In this document: in pieces, positions 21,151-33,560 of the stretch
Layout of the letters: every line of letters starts with the position of its first letter
Position numbering within the stretch: position 1 is the first letter of the stretch
Position numbers and translations under genes: made by a program
Notes under the pieces: model-generated
The model's database searches: none
Seen by the model: only the letters and a program-made list of their open reading frames with translations
Told to the model about the DNA's origin: nothing
Assembly (NCBI RefSeq): GCF_000471905.2
Contig: NW_006499997.1
Coordinates: forward strand, 1,967,776-2,031,775
DNA: 64,000 nt
Direction: 5' to 3'
Source of the DNA: Amborella trichopoda
Taxonomy: Eukaryota > Streptophyta > Magnoliopsida > Amborellales > Amborellaceae

Positions 21151-21404
21151 AGGGCACGCCTACCTGGTTGTCAAGCCAAATGCCGCCCCCTCCTCACCCC
21201 TACGAGCACCAGTGCAAGGGCTCGGAGCACAAGATGGTCACCCGTTCCCCTCCCCTCTCGTTGGTGGTGCGGTAGGCTCAAACCCAAGCCCACAACATGC
21301 GAGTGATGCGACATCGGTGGCCTCCATAGTGTGTCGCATCGCACCGTGGCTTGGGTTGGCCCCCAGCAAACCCACAGACTCGCTTTTCGTGCAAAGACGC
21401 CGCA
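21151..21404 (+). other. 5.8S tail (about 20 bp) and ITS2 (unit 2)
   Basis: AGGGCACGCCTACCTGG at 21151-21167 is the last part of 5.8S. ITS2 follows and aligns to 9599-9832. The first ~140 bp of 5.8S and the 3' part of ITS1 are absent between the inverted block and this point. Confidence 0.85.
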
Positions 21405-21707
21405 CTACGACCCCAGGTCAGGCGGAGCCACCCGCTAAGTTTAAGCATATTAATAAGCGGAGGAAAAGAAGCTTACCAGGATTCCCCTAGTAACGGCGAG
21501 CGACCGGGAACTTCCCAGCATGGAAATCGAGCTGCCCCGCTGCGAAAATTGTAGTCTGTAGAAGTGTCCTCAGCTTTGGACTAGGCACAAGTCCCTTGGT
21601 GTGCCCGGACCTTGCCACACCACGAGGTGCTGTTGGCGAGTCGGGTTGTTTGGGAATGCAGCCCTAATTGGGCGGTAAATTATGTCCAAGGCTAAATACC
21701 AACGAGG

Positions 21708-21755
<48 letters not shown>

Positions 21756-21756
21756 C

Positions 21757-21787
<31 letters not shown>

Positions 21788-22450
21788 AGGAGGGAAGCGG
21801 ATGGGGGCTGGCAGTACCCCGCTGTCGGATGCAGAATGTCCTCGTTGACAGTCCTTCACTCCGCTCACAAGTCAGACCAGCGTGGGTCACCGCGGAGGCA
21901 GGAGCCCAAGTGGTCGCTCTTGCCCGAGGGGATGCCGCCATGGTGACCGGGGGATGAAAGCACGCATTGATCGGACCGCCCCTTGCGGCAACTGAGCGCT
22001 CTTGGCACCAGTCTGCGGGCTCCCCATCCGGCCCGTCTTGAAACATGAACCAAGGAGTCTAACATGAGTGCGAGTCAGCGGGTGTCCAAAGCCTGAAAGG
22101 CACAAGGAAGCTAAGTGGCAAGATCATCCCACCATGGGGGTCTTGCACTGCCGACCGACCTTGATCTTCTGTGAAGGGTTAGAGTGGGAGCATGCCTATT
22201 GGGACCCGAAAGATGTTGAACTATCCCTGAGCAGGGCGAGGTCAAAGGAAACTCTGGTGGAGACCCGTAGCGATACTGACATGCAAATCATTCATCTGAC
22301 TTGGGAATAGGGGTGAAAGACTAATCGAACCGTCTAGTAGCTGGTTCCCTCGAAAGTTTCCCTCTGGACAGCTGGAGCCCGTGAACGAGTTCTATCAAGT
22401 AAACCAATGATTAGAGGCATAGGGGGCGCAACGCCCTTGACCTATTCTCA
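21405..22450 (+). pseudogene. 26S rRNA gene, 5' ~1045 bp only (unit 2)
   Basis: Starts at ACGACCCCAGGTCAGG and is collinear with plant 26S through GGTTGTTTGGGAATGCAGCCC, CCCGTCTTGAAACATGAACC, CCGACCGACCTTGATCTTCTG and CTAATCGAACCGTCTAGTAGC. It ends at GACCTATTCTCA near 22450. The next bases (CTAGACACATCTT from about 22455) belong to the RNase H region of an LTR retrotransposon on the minus strand. The rest of 26S, about 2.3 kb, is absent. The sequence shows deletions in the variable domain and scattered changes. Confidence 0.9.
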
Positions 22451-22711
22451 GACGCTAGACACATCTTTTCTATCGGGGGATAATTCTTCACGGCCCCATG
22501 CATCTTGCTGAGGTAATATAACGTACTCTCTTTCCCCTCTTCATTGTTTTGGACCAACAATGCTCTGATTGACTCGTTTAATGCAGTCGCGTATAGAATG
22601 AGGGGCTTGCCTAATACTGGTGTAGAGAGTACTGAAGGGTGAGTAAATAATGCTTGATGTCGTCAAGGGATGCCTGACATGCTTCATCCTAGATGAATGG
22701 TGTATCTTTCT

Positions 22712-23657
22712 TTAACAGGTGTGTAAAGGGTTTACAACGACCGAGAGGTTCGAGATGAACCTACGGATGTACGCTAGTTGCCCTTGGAGGGAGTGTTGTT
22801 CTCGAAGTGTGGTCGGTGACGGCATTTCTTGGATTGCCTTGATCATAACTGGCTCAACTTCAAGCCCTCGATGCCTGACGATGAACCCAAGAACTTTTCG
22901 AAGCACATGCCGAAAGCACATTTTAGCGGGCTCATTTTAACTTGATGAAGACGTAATTGCTCGAATACCTTTTCAAGGTCTCTCATGTGAACATCCGTCT
23001 CTTCAGATTTTACCACCAAATCATCTACATAGCATTCCACTTATTTGTGCATCATGTCTTTGAAAATGGTCGTCATTGCTCTCTAGTATGTGGTGCCAGC
23101 ATTCTTTAATTCGAAAGACATCATTGTATAACATAAGAGCCCTTTTGGAGTTAAGAATGTAGTGACATCATATCTTCGAGCGCCATCCTTATTATACCCG
23201 AATTATCCGTCCATGAAGGAAAAGATTTGACAGTGAGTTGTAGAGTCGATGAGCATCTTGATGAATGGAAACGGAAAGTCATCCTTAGGACAGGCGGTAT
23301 TCAAATCACGAAAGTCAATACACACCCTGATTTGAGAATTCTTCTTCTTGTCTGGAATGGCATTTGCTAGCCATTTCGGGTACTTGACTTCATGAATGAA
23401 ACCTTGCTTGTCTAAGTCAGGTTATCTCGACCTCTATCTGCATTTCGAGGTCAGGCCCCGAACTTTATTGATTTCTGTTTGATAGGTTTGACAGTCGGAT
23501 CAATGCCGAGATGGTGAACAGCTACTTGAGGTTCTAAGCCGCGCATCTCATGATAATGCCAAGCAAAGATGTCACGGTTTACATTCAAGAAGGCAGTGAA
23601 CACCTCTTTCTCTTTTGGAGACATACACGCTGAAATGAAGGTAGGTCTGGGGTCCAC
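22712..23657 (-). pseudogene. E1 reverse transcriptase remnant
   Basis: Minus-strand peptides include the pre-RT block DIFAWHYHEMRGLEP with AVHHLGIDP (23657-23451). YVDDLVVKSEE with HQVKMSPLKCAFG (23040-22843) is the catalytic YVDD region. LQGQLAYIRRFISNLS (22921-22712) is the connection to RNase H. These are typical of Tat-lineage Ty3/Gypsy pol. The remnant is fragmented and cannot encode a working enzyme. Confidence 0.85.
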
Positions 23658-24176
23658 TTCCTCTCCAAGATTTATTTCTACTAGTTCATCAGCTGTGGCC
23701 TAACCACGTTCTTCCCATTCTTCTAGAGCCTCTTGCAACTCCTCAGCATTGTTTTCAAAGATCTTTTGATCGACCTGAAGTGCAGAGACCCATGATCTTG
23801 ACATATCTACCTCCGATAGAGGCCCAGAGTGAATTATCATTTCTGCACCTTCCCCCTCTTGAGGAATGGAAGGGTGTTCTGTAAATAGGGATTGTTTCTC
23901 GGACTGCAGGGGTTAGACTTAGAGATTCCAAGGAATTTGGGATTCAACGATTTTACAATGCGTATCACATGGTCTTTGAGCAGCTATCTGCAGTGTTTGG
24001 TCGCTTCATTGACTTGTATCATGTGGCAAGCTTCTAGAGAATATAAACTGCGCCCCCTTGACTCTCTCCATCTCAGATGGCGACTGGGGTTTATTTGGCT
24101 TCGACTTCTTGCACTTCTTTGAAGAAGGTAGCTCTGCCTTAGCTTTAGCTGCCAGAGCATCAGCAACTATTAGGAA

Positions 24177-27100
24177 TCATGTTGCCTGTGCTTCCTCAAC
24201 TTCTTCCATTGCATATTTGTTATTATTTGATTCCAAAACTTCTCTATCAAGAACCTCGAAGTCTAGACATATCAAGGTTGTACCTACAAGAGACATATAC
24301 GAGGAAGAATGAGAAGCAGTAGAAAGAGGAGGAGTAGGGTTAGAAGGTGGAGGACTTTTAAGGTTGCTCCCTTCATCAAACCGCTCTGGGCAACTTTTTA
24401 AGTCATCGCTAGAGTTGAACGGGTGAGTGTGGTCTTTTAAGTCTTTCCCTTGCATAGACAGTTGGGGAGTACCTATAACGTCATCACCCTCATCGGACGT
24501 TTGCTAAGTGGGAGATGAAATAGGAACGTCTTCTTGACAGGACGAAGAAGGAAGGAGGATCATGCTGGGGATTAAGTCCAGTAACGTTGGCAACGGAGGA
24601 AGGGGCTTGAGAAATTCCTGCTCGACTGTGGGTTGAGCGATCTTATTTCTTCGGCGAGTAGCAACCCGTCTCTTTCAGGTTTTTTGAAGTGATGTTTGAT
24701 TCATCTCACAGGGGTGGAACACTGCTCTTGCTTGGTGAAACGCTTCTCGCCTCAGGGACTTGAGTCTGCTTCGGTCATGGTAGATTATCCATGGTTAGGA
24801 AGTCGAGTGTTCCGTGGAGTCTTAGTCATTGATAAGAAGGTCCTGCTTTGTGAGATCCTCTTGACCCGATGGAGAAGTGATTTGGGGATCAATTACGGGG
24901 AGGTCGTAAAATTCTTGACACTACCAAATCTTCTTTACGAATATATCAAGGAAAGTTGTGCATTCTGACACGTAATGACCTCCTATCTGATGGTACGGGC
25001 ACCAACGATCTTCAGTCACCTTAGCAAGGCGACGGGGTTGCCTTTCCTGCTTCAGTGTGATTATTCCTTCCTGAAGCATTATAATAAAGGTGGAGTAGAG
25101 GATACCTGGCATTTTGTCCTCCTCTTGGATGGTTGCAGCATGGGAAGCCACAGTTGCCCTGAAGGCCTTCTTTAAGTCTTCAAGCTTTATTTAGCCCTTC
25201 TGAATCAGGGCCTCAATAATATCCATCAGCGTGTAACAGTCATCTGTGGGATGATTGATCCTCCGATGGTAAGCACAATGATTTTCTTGAGTATCAAGGC
25301 CAGATTGCTTAGGGAACTTGGTTTCTGAAAGCTAGATCATATTTTGTTCCAATAATAATGGGAACAGCGCAGGGACCCATTCCTTCTCGAAGGGGTAGAC
25401 CTTGTTCCTATGCCTAGTGAAATAATCACCCCGATCAAGGTTGGCTGGTGGAGGTACCCGATTGTAGGACTGTTGTTGATTGTCAGCCTTGGGTGTTACC
25501 TTTGTCGTGCTTAGCCTTTTAGAGAGGTCTAATGTTTGGGAGGGAGCCTTCTATGATTCTGTGACCATGACGGCTGCACAGATTACCCCTTTCTGTTGGA
25601 TGCCTCACGAGTTATTCCAAGAGCTAATATTGCCCTGGTTGTTTGCTGAGCTTGTAGATGGTTGTCGTGTCCCACCATGGTGGTGTGATAAAATTTCTAT
25701 GCGAACTGATTTAGAGATCAACTCTGACATGGAGGTCAGATTAGAAGCCGCGACATGTATAGCAAATTTGATCGCATGTTCCGCATGCAAGTTTGGACTG
25801 CTTCCTTCTCAAGCATAGGATTAAGATGGCGGGAAGCCAAGTTTCTCCATCTTGATATGAACTGGTCCACGGGCTCTTCAGGGTCTTGGTTCAGAGTGAG
25901 AAGTTTGATGGTTTGAACCTCTCTCTCGACCTCATAGAAGCATTGAAAGAACAGTTTCTCCATCTTTTCCCATGTATGCACCGAGTTTAGTGGAAGTCGG
26001 GCATACTATTGAAATGCTGGGCCATCAATGGTCTCAACAAACTGTCGGAGAAGAAGTCTCCCTTCAGCCGCTGTTTCCTGACATGCTGCCTGAAAGTGGG
26101 CACTATGCTGGTTTGGGGAGGTGGTTCCACTGAATAGAGGAAACTTCCCTTGCTTATAATATGCGGGGAACGGGACCCGATCAAGATAGGAGGGGTATGG
26201 TCTTTGATAAGGCCTTACACCCTGTATTCTCAGTAGTTGTCTATTCTTTAGGCTATGGGTGACTATAGTGTCGATATCCGACTGAGAGACTAGTTGAGGG
26301 ACAAAATTGTCTTGTGAGGTAGACAAGGGGGGCTTTCGTGGAGGTGCACCATCAGAGTGATGGGAATTGACCTCATGGTTAGCTGATTGGCGTGCAGCAT
26401 CGATACGATCTACCTTTTCAATCATTGTGTGAACCATATCCTCAAACTTGTTCATGCGCTCTTCCTGCGTATCACCAGGCTAGCTTACAACCATTACACA
26501 GACCGTTTCACTAGGGAGGTCAACATTAGTGGCCACTGAGGGCTTGCGAGCTTGACGGGTCGTACATGGTAGGTCGGTCAGTAGGGGAGCCAGCATGCCC
26601 TGACTAAACTCGACTATTGTAAGCTGATCTCGTTTGGACCGGTTCTTGACGGTCTTGGGACCGTGACTGCTGAGTGGTAGGTTCTTCTTCTACGACAGTA
26701 ACCATAGCACAGGGCTCATGGAGCTCTTCTTCAGGCTTCATTGTCTGAAGGGGGTAGAAGGGACTCAGGTGAAGAGGGTCAAAATTGGCTATTTTGACTG
26801 CCTTAGTCACCTCCTTAGTCAAAATTCGCAGACCACTATCAAGTTTAGCCTTGAGGTTTTGATGGACCTCACGCCAAAACTGCGATCTAGGTCGTGGCTG
26901 GTCAGCTCTTCTTGCATAGGAGAGAGTTGTCTCCATCAGGTGCAGCAATGGATGAGGGTCAGGAACTGGAGTCTTCTTTGGCTGAGGAGGATAAAGGACT
27001 CGATCTTCCATCAGGTCCATGCCCCAAGCTCTCTTATGGGCTCTAGAGGCATGGCTAAAGTGACGGGGCTGGTTCAGGATGGTACTCTTGGGAAAAATCT

Positions 27101-27922
27101 TTGAGTATCAAGGTTGAAGGTGCTTTCTCGATGAAGAAGGAGCAGGCAGGAGCAAGGTTTACTCATGAGGAGGACTAAGTTGAGGACGAGGGGATGCCTA
27201 ATATGGTGACATGTGTACGCCACTTTAAGAAGGATTACGGGGGACCTGGGAGTCCACTCGGGCTTGTGCAAGTGATCTGGCCTTTGGAGATCGAGAACTA
27301 TGAGCAAGTGTCTGTAAGAGATCAGGTGTAGGCCTGCTCCTTATAGGGTGCGCTTGTGTGTGCATAGTAGGACGAGGAGGTCTTCTCTTGTGTACTCGGG
27401 TTAACGTGATAACAGTGTTTCCCCGAGCAGTGAGATGCATATGAATAGCATGTGCAGGACCTGGCCTTCGAAGGTTCGGTCTTGGACACGATCTCTAACA
27501 GAAGGGTTGCCCTGAGGTGTGAGTCGAGTGGGCGACCCACGAGCCTTGTGGCGTGTGTGAGGGGTGGAGACCTTGGGGTTTCTACCTCGAAGTGTTGAGC
27601 CTCTAAGGATAGAGACCAATGGTGCAGAAATTTGAGGGGTAGCCTTATGGCGCCCCACAGAAGCAACAAAAAATTGCTTGCCTTTTACAGAAAGGGACTG
27701 AGCAGCCTTCACACGAACGGCAAGTGACTTGTCGGTGGCTGGATGCATGCTGTGTGCGGCAACACAAGTGTTGCCAATGCTGGGCGCCTTGATGGAATTT
27801 CCACCAGAGCAAAAAGATGGGGAGTGAGGGACCTTTAAGTCCCTTCTCATAATGGTCCAGGTTAAAACCTGGGAGCTAGAAAAGGGGTCGTTGCTCAAGA
27901 GGATGGTCGGGAACGAAGTCAA
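24177..27922 (-). pseudogene. E1 gag region remnant
   Basis: From high to low coordinate: an N-terminal extension rich in basic and proline residues (27.9-26.6 kb), and a segment with QFWREVHQNLKAKL and LTKEVTKAVKIANFDPL (around 26.9-26.8 kb). A capsid-type Retrotrans_gag domain follows with YEVEREVQTIKLLTL and PVDQFISRWRNLA (25981-25736). Next come a zinc-knuckle-like CPYHQIGGHYVSEC (25151-24921) and a low-complexity linker (24455-24177). The long N-terminal part and unusual CxxHxxxGHxxxxC knuckle fit Tat/Ogre elements. The region is broken. Homologous segments are in E2 and, more distantly, E3. Confidence 0.75.
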
Positions 27923-28869
27923 AGGAACTTGTTCCCTAGGTACACTCTCGAATACGGGGATAAAAAAATCCCTGATCCGGATAAAGGGTTACAGAACCCA
28001 GCAGCCATAAGTGAAATGTGAAAAGATAACAAAACCGAATAAGAAGAAACTATCCAAACAAGAACGATCCGACTAAAGGGGTAGTAAGTCCCCAGTGGAG
28101 TTGTGAAGCAGGTTAGGTGCCTTGATCTCGCCCTCCCTATCAAGATGATCGGGCAGCATGCATCTCGGGTTTCGAGGGAAGACTTGGGACGTTTTTGAGA
28201 TCGCTCTCTCGAGAACCTCGTTCGAGAACGGGGGCTGGTGTTACTAACCGGTGAGAGAGGAATTCTCAGGTGGGTTCGGGACTTACTCAGGCTGGCTCGC
28301 ATGGGTGCTCTCTTAGATGACGAAGAAAGGCCCCCAGTAATAAAATTGGTATGGAATCGCCTCCCTTGGCTAGTATTTTTCTTGTTTTCTACAATCACAC
28401 ACATATATGACAAAGGTTATAAGACAGGTGGGTCAGACCTCACCCTTTTCCTCTTTGATGAACGTACACAAGCATTCGCATTAAAAAAGAAGAAGAGAAG
28501 AAAGACGGGGGAGAGAGGAGTTTGACTGAGCGGGGGATCAAGCTGACAAGTAATTGGCCTGACGTGGTAACAAAACGAACTCGGTACTAAGACCAGCTCA
28601 CGGGATCACTACTAGACGTCATTACTAATACCGACTAACTAACCATGATGGTTAATATGTCGTGGCAATAAAGCGGACCAAGTAATCTTGACACAACAAC
28701 ATTACAGCTAAACGATAGGACTATCATGAGAGGCTAACCTCAATCCCTCTTAGTCGAACTAAAGAGTAGCGGAGTGATGGTTATGAAGTAAAAGAAGAAG
28801 GAAACAGACAAAAAGAGGGAGAAGAAAAGAAGAGAAGAGGCAAGAAGATAAAAGAGAGAGAGGGAAGGG

Positions 28870-29290
28870 AGATAAAGTAGGTGTTAGGCATTGCCGACTG
28901 TGTTAGAAAAAGAGTGAGAGAATGCAGTCGTCGTTAAGCTTCGCTGACTGTGTCAGAAGATGAGAGAGAGAGGACACAATTAGCACTAAGATTCACCGAC
29001 TGTGTTTCAATTGATGAGAGAGAGAAAGTAGTCGGCGCTAATCTTCACCGACTGTGTCAGATGAGAAGAAAGGAAGAGAACCAACAGACCCTAGGCTTTG
29101 CCGGTTGCGATGGGAGAGAAGCAAGGGAGATTGATCGAACTGGTGCTAGGGTTCACAAACTGCAACAGAGGAGAGAGAAAGATATCCAACCAGTGCTAAG
29201 CTTCAAAGACAGTGACAGAAGAGAGAAGAGAGAAATCCAACTGACGTTAAGCTTCGTCGATTACATTAGAAGATGAGAGATAACCCCTCC
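28870..29290. repeat. ~52-bp minisatellite in LTR
   Basis: Seven to eight degenerate units share CTTCACCGACTGTGT followed by AGAAGA-GAGAGAG. GACTGTG landmarks lie at about 28895, 28945, 28998 and 29050, a period of 50-53 bp. The same array is at 46150-46560. Units further right become CCGGTTGCGATGGGAG-like. Confidence 0.75.
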
Positions 29291-29440
29291 CTACACTGGG
29301 AATGAAAGGAGAAGAGAGAAAACCCCACCCAGTGTTGGGAATGAAAGAGAGAAGAGAAAAAGCCTCACCTAGCATTGAGAATGAAAGAGAGGAGAGAGAA
29401 AACCCCACCTGACACTGGGAATGAAAGAGAATGAGAGAGA
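29281..29440. repeat. ~40-bp minisatellite in LTR
   Basis: About four units of CACTGGGAATGAAAGAGAG followed by AGAGAGAAAACCCCACC. A matching set lies near 46560-46700. A purine-rich stretch (29490-29700, mainly GAGAGAAAG) follows. Confidence 0.7.
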
Positions 29441-29835
29441 GAAGAGAACCAACCAGTATTAGGCTTACACCAATTGTGATGGGAGAGGAAGAGATAAAGA
29501 TGAGGATAAGAGAGAGCGAGATAGAGATGAGAAGAAGAAAGAGAAAGAGAAAGAGATGAGAAGAAGAGAGAGAAAGAGGGGAGGCGAGAGAAAGAATGGA
29601 GGAGAGAGAAAAAGGGGAAGAGAAAGAAAGGGGGAGGAGAGAGAAAGAGGGGAGGAAAGAAAGGGGGAGGAGAGAGAAAAATGGGAGGAGAGAAAGTTAC
29701 CTTCCTGAAGGGTACCGACCCTTTTCTTCTCTCTCCTCTCTCTCTCTCTCCAAGATGTACTCATAGGCTCAAGCAAGAATGGAAATCTCTATTGAATGAT
29801 CAAAGAATGAACTAAGGGTCCTTACAATTTAGCTT

Positions 29836-29856
29836 TGCATGTTTATATAGAATTGG
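29836..29856 (-). promoter_or_regulatory. LTR TATA box (E1 side)
   Basis: Minus strand reads TTCTATATAAACATGC, a good TATA box. The same context, including CCACCCATGTT upstream, occurs near 47120 (minus), 59640 (minus) and 63110 (plus). Conservation in four LTRs supports it as the Pol II promoter of the elements, with transcription leftwards here. Confidence 0.65.
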
Positions 29857-31919
29857 GCCACAACATGGGTGGATGCCCAAAACTACCTAAAATTGAAGAT
29901 AATTACAATTTAATTGAATTTAAAGAAACTCTAAAAAGCGGTGCAAAAGAATTGTTTTGCCGCTGCCTAATAATGTGCGGAATTTCAGAACAGTCCCTAT
30001 TGTTGCCCGAGAACTCGTGTGATCTTCCGTGGCTCAACCGAGGTCGTTCTGATGCCCGTCTTATCGAAAGATTATTGTTTTGTTCTAGGGCTTGGCATGG
30101 CAATCATTTTGATACCAACTTCGAGCTATCAATCATGTTTTCTAGCCATGATCATGAGACTTGAATTTTGGATGAATCTTGAAAACTTCGGATCGATTGT
30201 GTGCTTGTTCCTTGAAGTTTCTTCATGATTTCTTCACTAAATCACACTGAGAATGTTGTCACGATCACATTACAATAAACGTAGCTTCATTTTTTGTCTA
30301 GATGAAGATTTTGTCATCTTGAGTTTTTTACTGGAATCTTGGAATCCGGTGGCCAAAATTTACAGCAACTTTGATGCCTTCATGTGTGAAATCCAACCGT
30401 CCATGTACACGAGGTTTGGACCAGAGATAGCCTCGGACTCATGCACATAATGCAATTAGTTTCATGTTGATCGGGTATGTGAGTGTTGCGATCTTGCTGC
30501 TCGAGCGAGGCGTGCAGCTTCTTTTGCAATTAGTTTTTCTCTTTGCTTGAGCATTGTCATGAGACATACAACATATTGAATTGCTCGTCTTGATGAGACG
30601 AATTTGCTCACCAAATTTGGGAGCAATCCGACTTGGAACAAGTGAGTTATAGGCCTCGAAAGTGACTTCCGGTGACTGTAAAAACAACCACCTTTAATGG
30701 TGTTTTGATATAGTGAGGCCACCTAAGAATAGTGTGCGGCTAATCACTTTTCGGTATTTTACCCATAACTTTGCCTTGAAGTGCCCGATTAAACCGAAAC
30801 TTGACCCATAGGGCCTTTCAACCATGCCGGATCTAATGGCAGTGGTCCCACAGCTGTTTGACTCTCCAAAAGTATGGCTCTAGTTACAGGGTCCATTTTA
30901 GGGTGTTAGAGACTTAAATTGTTTCTTTTTGTTCACTGCCTTAAACATGTCTGATCGCCATAAAACATGACTGGTGGTCTTTTGAAGTGCTGATGAAGAT
31001 CTTGATCAACTCTGGGGCCCTTTTGAGACTGTCGGTAATTTCCACCGTTTTGTAGGCTTGATTAACCTGCTTCCTACTTATTCCTAATCAAGGATCAAGT
31101 TGCTGAAAAATACGTTCAAACAACTTGCCCCACCGAATGATGTGTTTCAAGAGAAGCAAGAAGAACAATGCTTCGAAAAGTTTCCCTCGATTTAGACTTT
31201 TTTTCTTCCTAGCCACAGGACCACGTGAACGCCAAAGAGATTCACGTAATGGTGTAACTAGGCTGCTCAGACGTAGGGATGCATTGTTCGCGGGTCCGTC
31301 CGTGGTGGCTTTAGGGGGAGAAGAGACTTTTTTGTTTTTAGGGATCTTGTCGAAGTCCTCACCCTCATGCGGACTGTTTGTGATTCTGAATCTGAGGATT
31401 TTGTACGGACCTCATCAGTCAGAATCAGGCCCATCTAGCAATTGGGTGCCATGTTGAAGGGCATTGTTCCCATTTGGTCTGGGTTCGTTTGTTTTCTTTG
31501 GTAGGCGTTGTTTGCTACTACACCAGGTTTACTTTTGACATTCAAGTACCACTTTGGGTCTCATATACCTAGTCCAGTCGGGGACAGGTTCTATTAGCCG
31601 ATCTTGAATGTCTGGTCATGCCAGCTAGGCGAGCTGACGTCTCTGGCAGGTTCTCCCCTTGCTTTGTCAGTTTCTTGCCTTTGTAGTATTTGTTTCTAGA
31701 GTGTATTTGTGACCTCGTCGGAATAAAGTTCTTCCTCATGAGACTTGTCTTGCTGTCTTGGAGAGTCTTTTGTCTTTCAAGTACTTTTGTAACTGGACTC
31801 AGACTGTCGAAATCTTTTCCTTGAAGCTCATGTTTTTGGTTTCCTGATTTTGTACTCGTAGCTTTCCCTTGTTAAGGTATACACCATGTCCGTTATTCTT
31901 TTTTTTTTTATGAGGTCGT

Positions 31920-32860
31920 GTTTAAGGTCGTGCCTCCGGGACCTGTGCGAAATAGTTTAACGTCATGCGGCCAGAACGTGCACTATGGTTTAAGGTCATA
32001 CACCTGGACCATGGTGGTGACGAATGAAATTCTGTGGAGGCCATGGGGTGAGTATGGTGGTGATTTGACTCACTTGGGGAAATGGCATTAGGCTACCTAT
32101 AAAAGATGGAAGATGTATGAAATGTGAGTGGACGATGGTGACCCACTAACTTACAACGAATATGGATGGTGGGATGGTTCGCGGTTTTGTGATGATGAAG
32201 TGAATGGACTCACTGGGGAGGTTTTGAAGGTGGCGTGCACACACTAACAAATAAGTTAGGGCAGGCGTGCGTGAAAGTGCATGTAAAGGCATGTGCGCGT
32301 ATGTGGGGGTAAGTTTATGGTCATACCTCCTAGACCTGTGCGAAGCAGTTTATCGTCATGCCAGTAGGATGTGCACTATGATTTAAGGTCATATAGGTGG
32401 ACCGTGGTTATGTAGTTTGATGTCATACAACTAGGACCGTGCAATTTAAGGTCGTGCAACTAGACGTCGGCGACAATTTAAGGTCACATAGTTCGGACCA
32501 TGGTGCTGAGCCTTTTATCGTCATACGGCTAGGGCGTGCACTATGGTTTAAGGTCATATAGATGAACCGTAGTTATGCAGCTTAAAGTCATATAACTAAG
32601 ACCGTGCAGTTTAAGGTCGTGCAGCACGAACAGAGGCTGAGCAGTTTAGGGTCTTGCAGCGCGGACATCCACTATAATTTAGGGTCATATAGTTTGGACC
32701 ATGCAGTTTTAGGGTCGTGCAACTAGACCTGGGTTGTGCAGTTTAGCGTCATGCAGCACGGACCTCCACTATAGTTTATGATCATATAGTTTGGACCATA
32801 CAATTTTAGGGTTGTTAGGTTGTGCAGTTTAGGGTCATGCAGCATGGACCAATGGTTGGG
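31920..32860. repeat. ~30-36-bp minisatellite in LTR
   Basis: Degenerate units built on GTTTAAGGTCATATAGTTTGG and GTTTAAGGTCGTGCAGC. Unit starts are seen near 32471, 32509, 32549, 32580, 32609, 32645, 32676, 32705, 32739 and 32775. Counterpart at 48590-49720. No coding potential. Confidence 0.75.
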
Positions 32861-33309
32861 AACTCCATGAGGGATAAGCCTGTAGATGGTAATCTAACTC
32901 CCTAGGGATAAAAATGATTAAGGCCATACACAAGCTGAGTGCTCAGATGGAAATGGTGGCCTGATGAAGGATGACCAACAGAAGTGAACTTCACTAGGAT
33001 TTAAAGGGGGTAGGCGTACTCTCTGGGGTGAAAGATGAGACACTATGGAAAATTGGCTTATGACAGGTAACCCGACTCCCTGGGATAAGATAGCTTGGTG
33101 TGAAGCTGACCAACAGGGGATTGGAGAGGTAAGAATGACCCTAACTCTACTGGGAATAATGGGTTGCAGTGTGGGTGTGACTCCTACTGGGGGATGAGGG
33201 ACAGCTCTTGACTCCATTGGGGAGGTCATGGTTTGGGTGCAACGGCCCGAGTACTAGTCCACTGGGGATAATGATAGGACATACATGGCTTCAGCTTGGA
33301 GTTGGTGAC

Positions 33310-33560
33310 AATGGGCTGATTGTAATACAACCGACACCAGGTGTAGCGATTATGGTTTCCTACGAATGTCCAACCGGCACTGGGTAGTTTAAAACTCAGC
33401 TGACGTGAGTCATGACATTGTTTGAACACGACCGGTGCTAAGGTGGTTCGAAACTCACCGGGCGCTAAGATTGTTTAAAAATCACCCTGCGTTGGATAAT
33501 CGGTGCTGGGGTTGTTTAGAATTCACCCAGTGCTGGGCATGGATCGATGAGAGTTACCTC
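33310..33560. repeat. ~30-37-bp minisatellite (GGTGCTGGGTTGTTTA type)
   Basis: Degenerate units of the form ACCGGTGCTAAGGTGGTTCGAAACTC. Similar units return at 34490-34620. In the equivalent place at 49900-50125 the other LTR has a different repeat, of about 26 bp. Confidence 0.6.

Larger units (their letters stand above)
22451..28250 (-). mobile_element. E1: Ty3/Gypsy (Tat/Ogre-type) internal region, truncated
   Basis: Old LTR retrotransposon read on the minus strand. Parts in order from high to low coordinate are a leader (about 28250-27900), a gag region (27900-24200), a linker, and reverse transcriptase running into the start of RNase H, where it meets 26S rDNA. It is broken in many places and incomplete, with no integrase and no second LTR on the rDNA side. 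The neighbouring E2 shows the same parts and continues beyond the point where E1 ends. Family call rests on the RT motifs and on similarity to E2, which has the full Tat-type set. Confidence 0.85.

Noticed and set aside
23892-25175. Plus-strand frames over E1 (and 38000-43445 over E2)
   Set aside because: They are reverse-strand shadows of the gag and pol remnants, which carry the recognisable domains on the minus strand.
29465-29776. Leucine/serine/phenylalanine-rich membrane-like frame (also 46748-47071, 63196-63537)
   Set aside because: It is translation of a GAGAGAAAG purine tract in the LTR; composition, not a protein.
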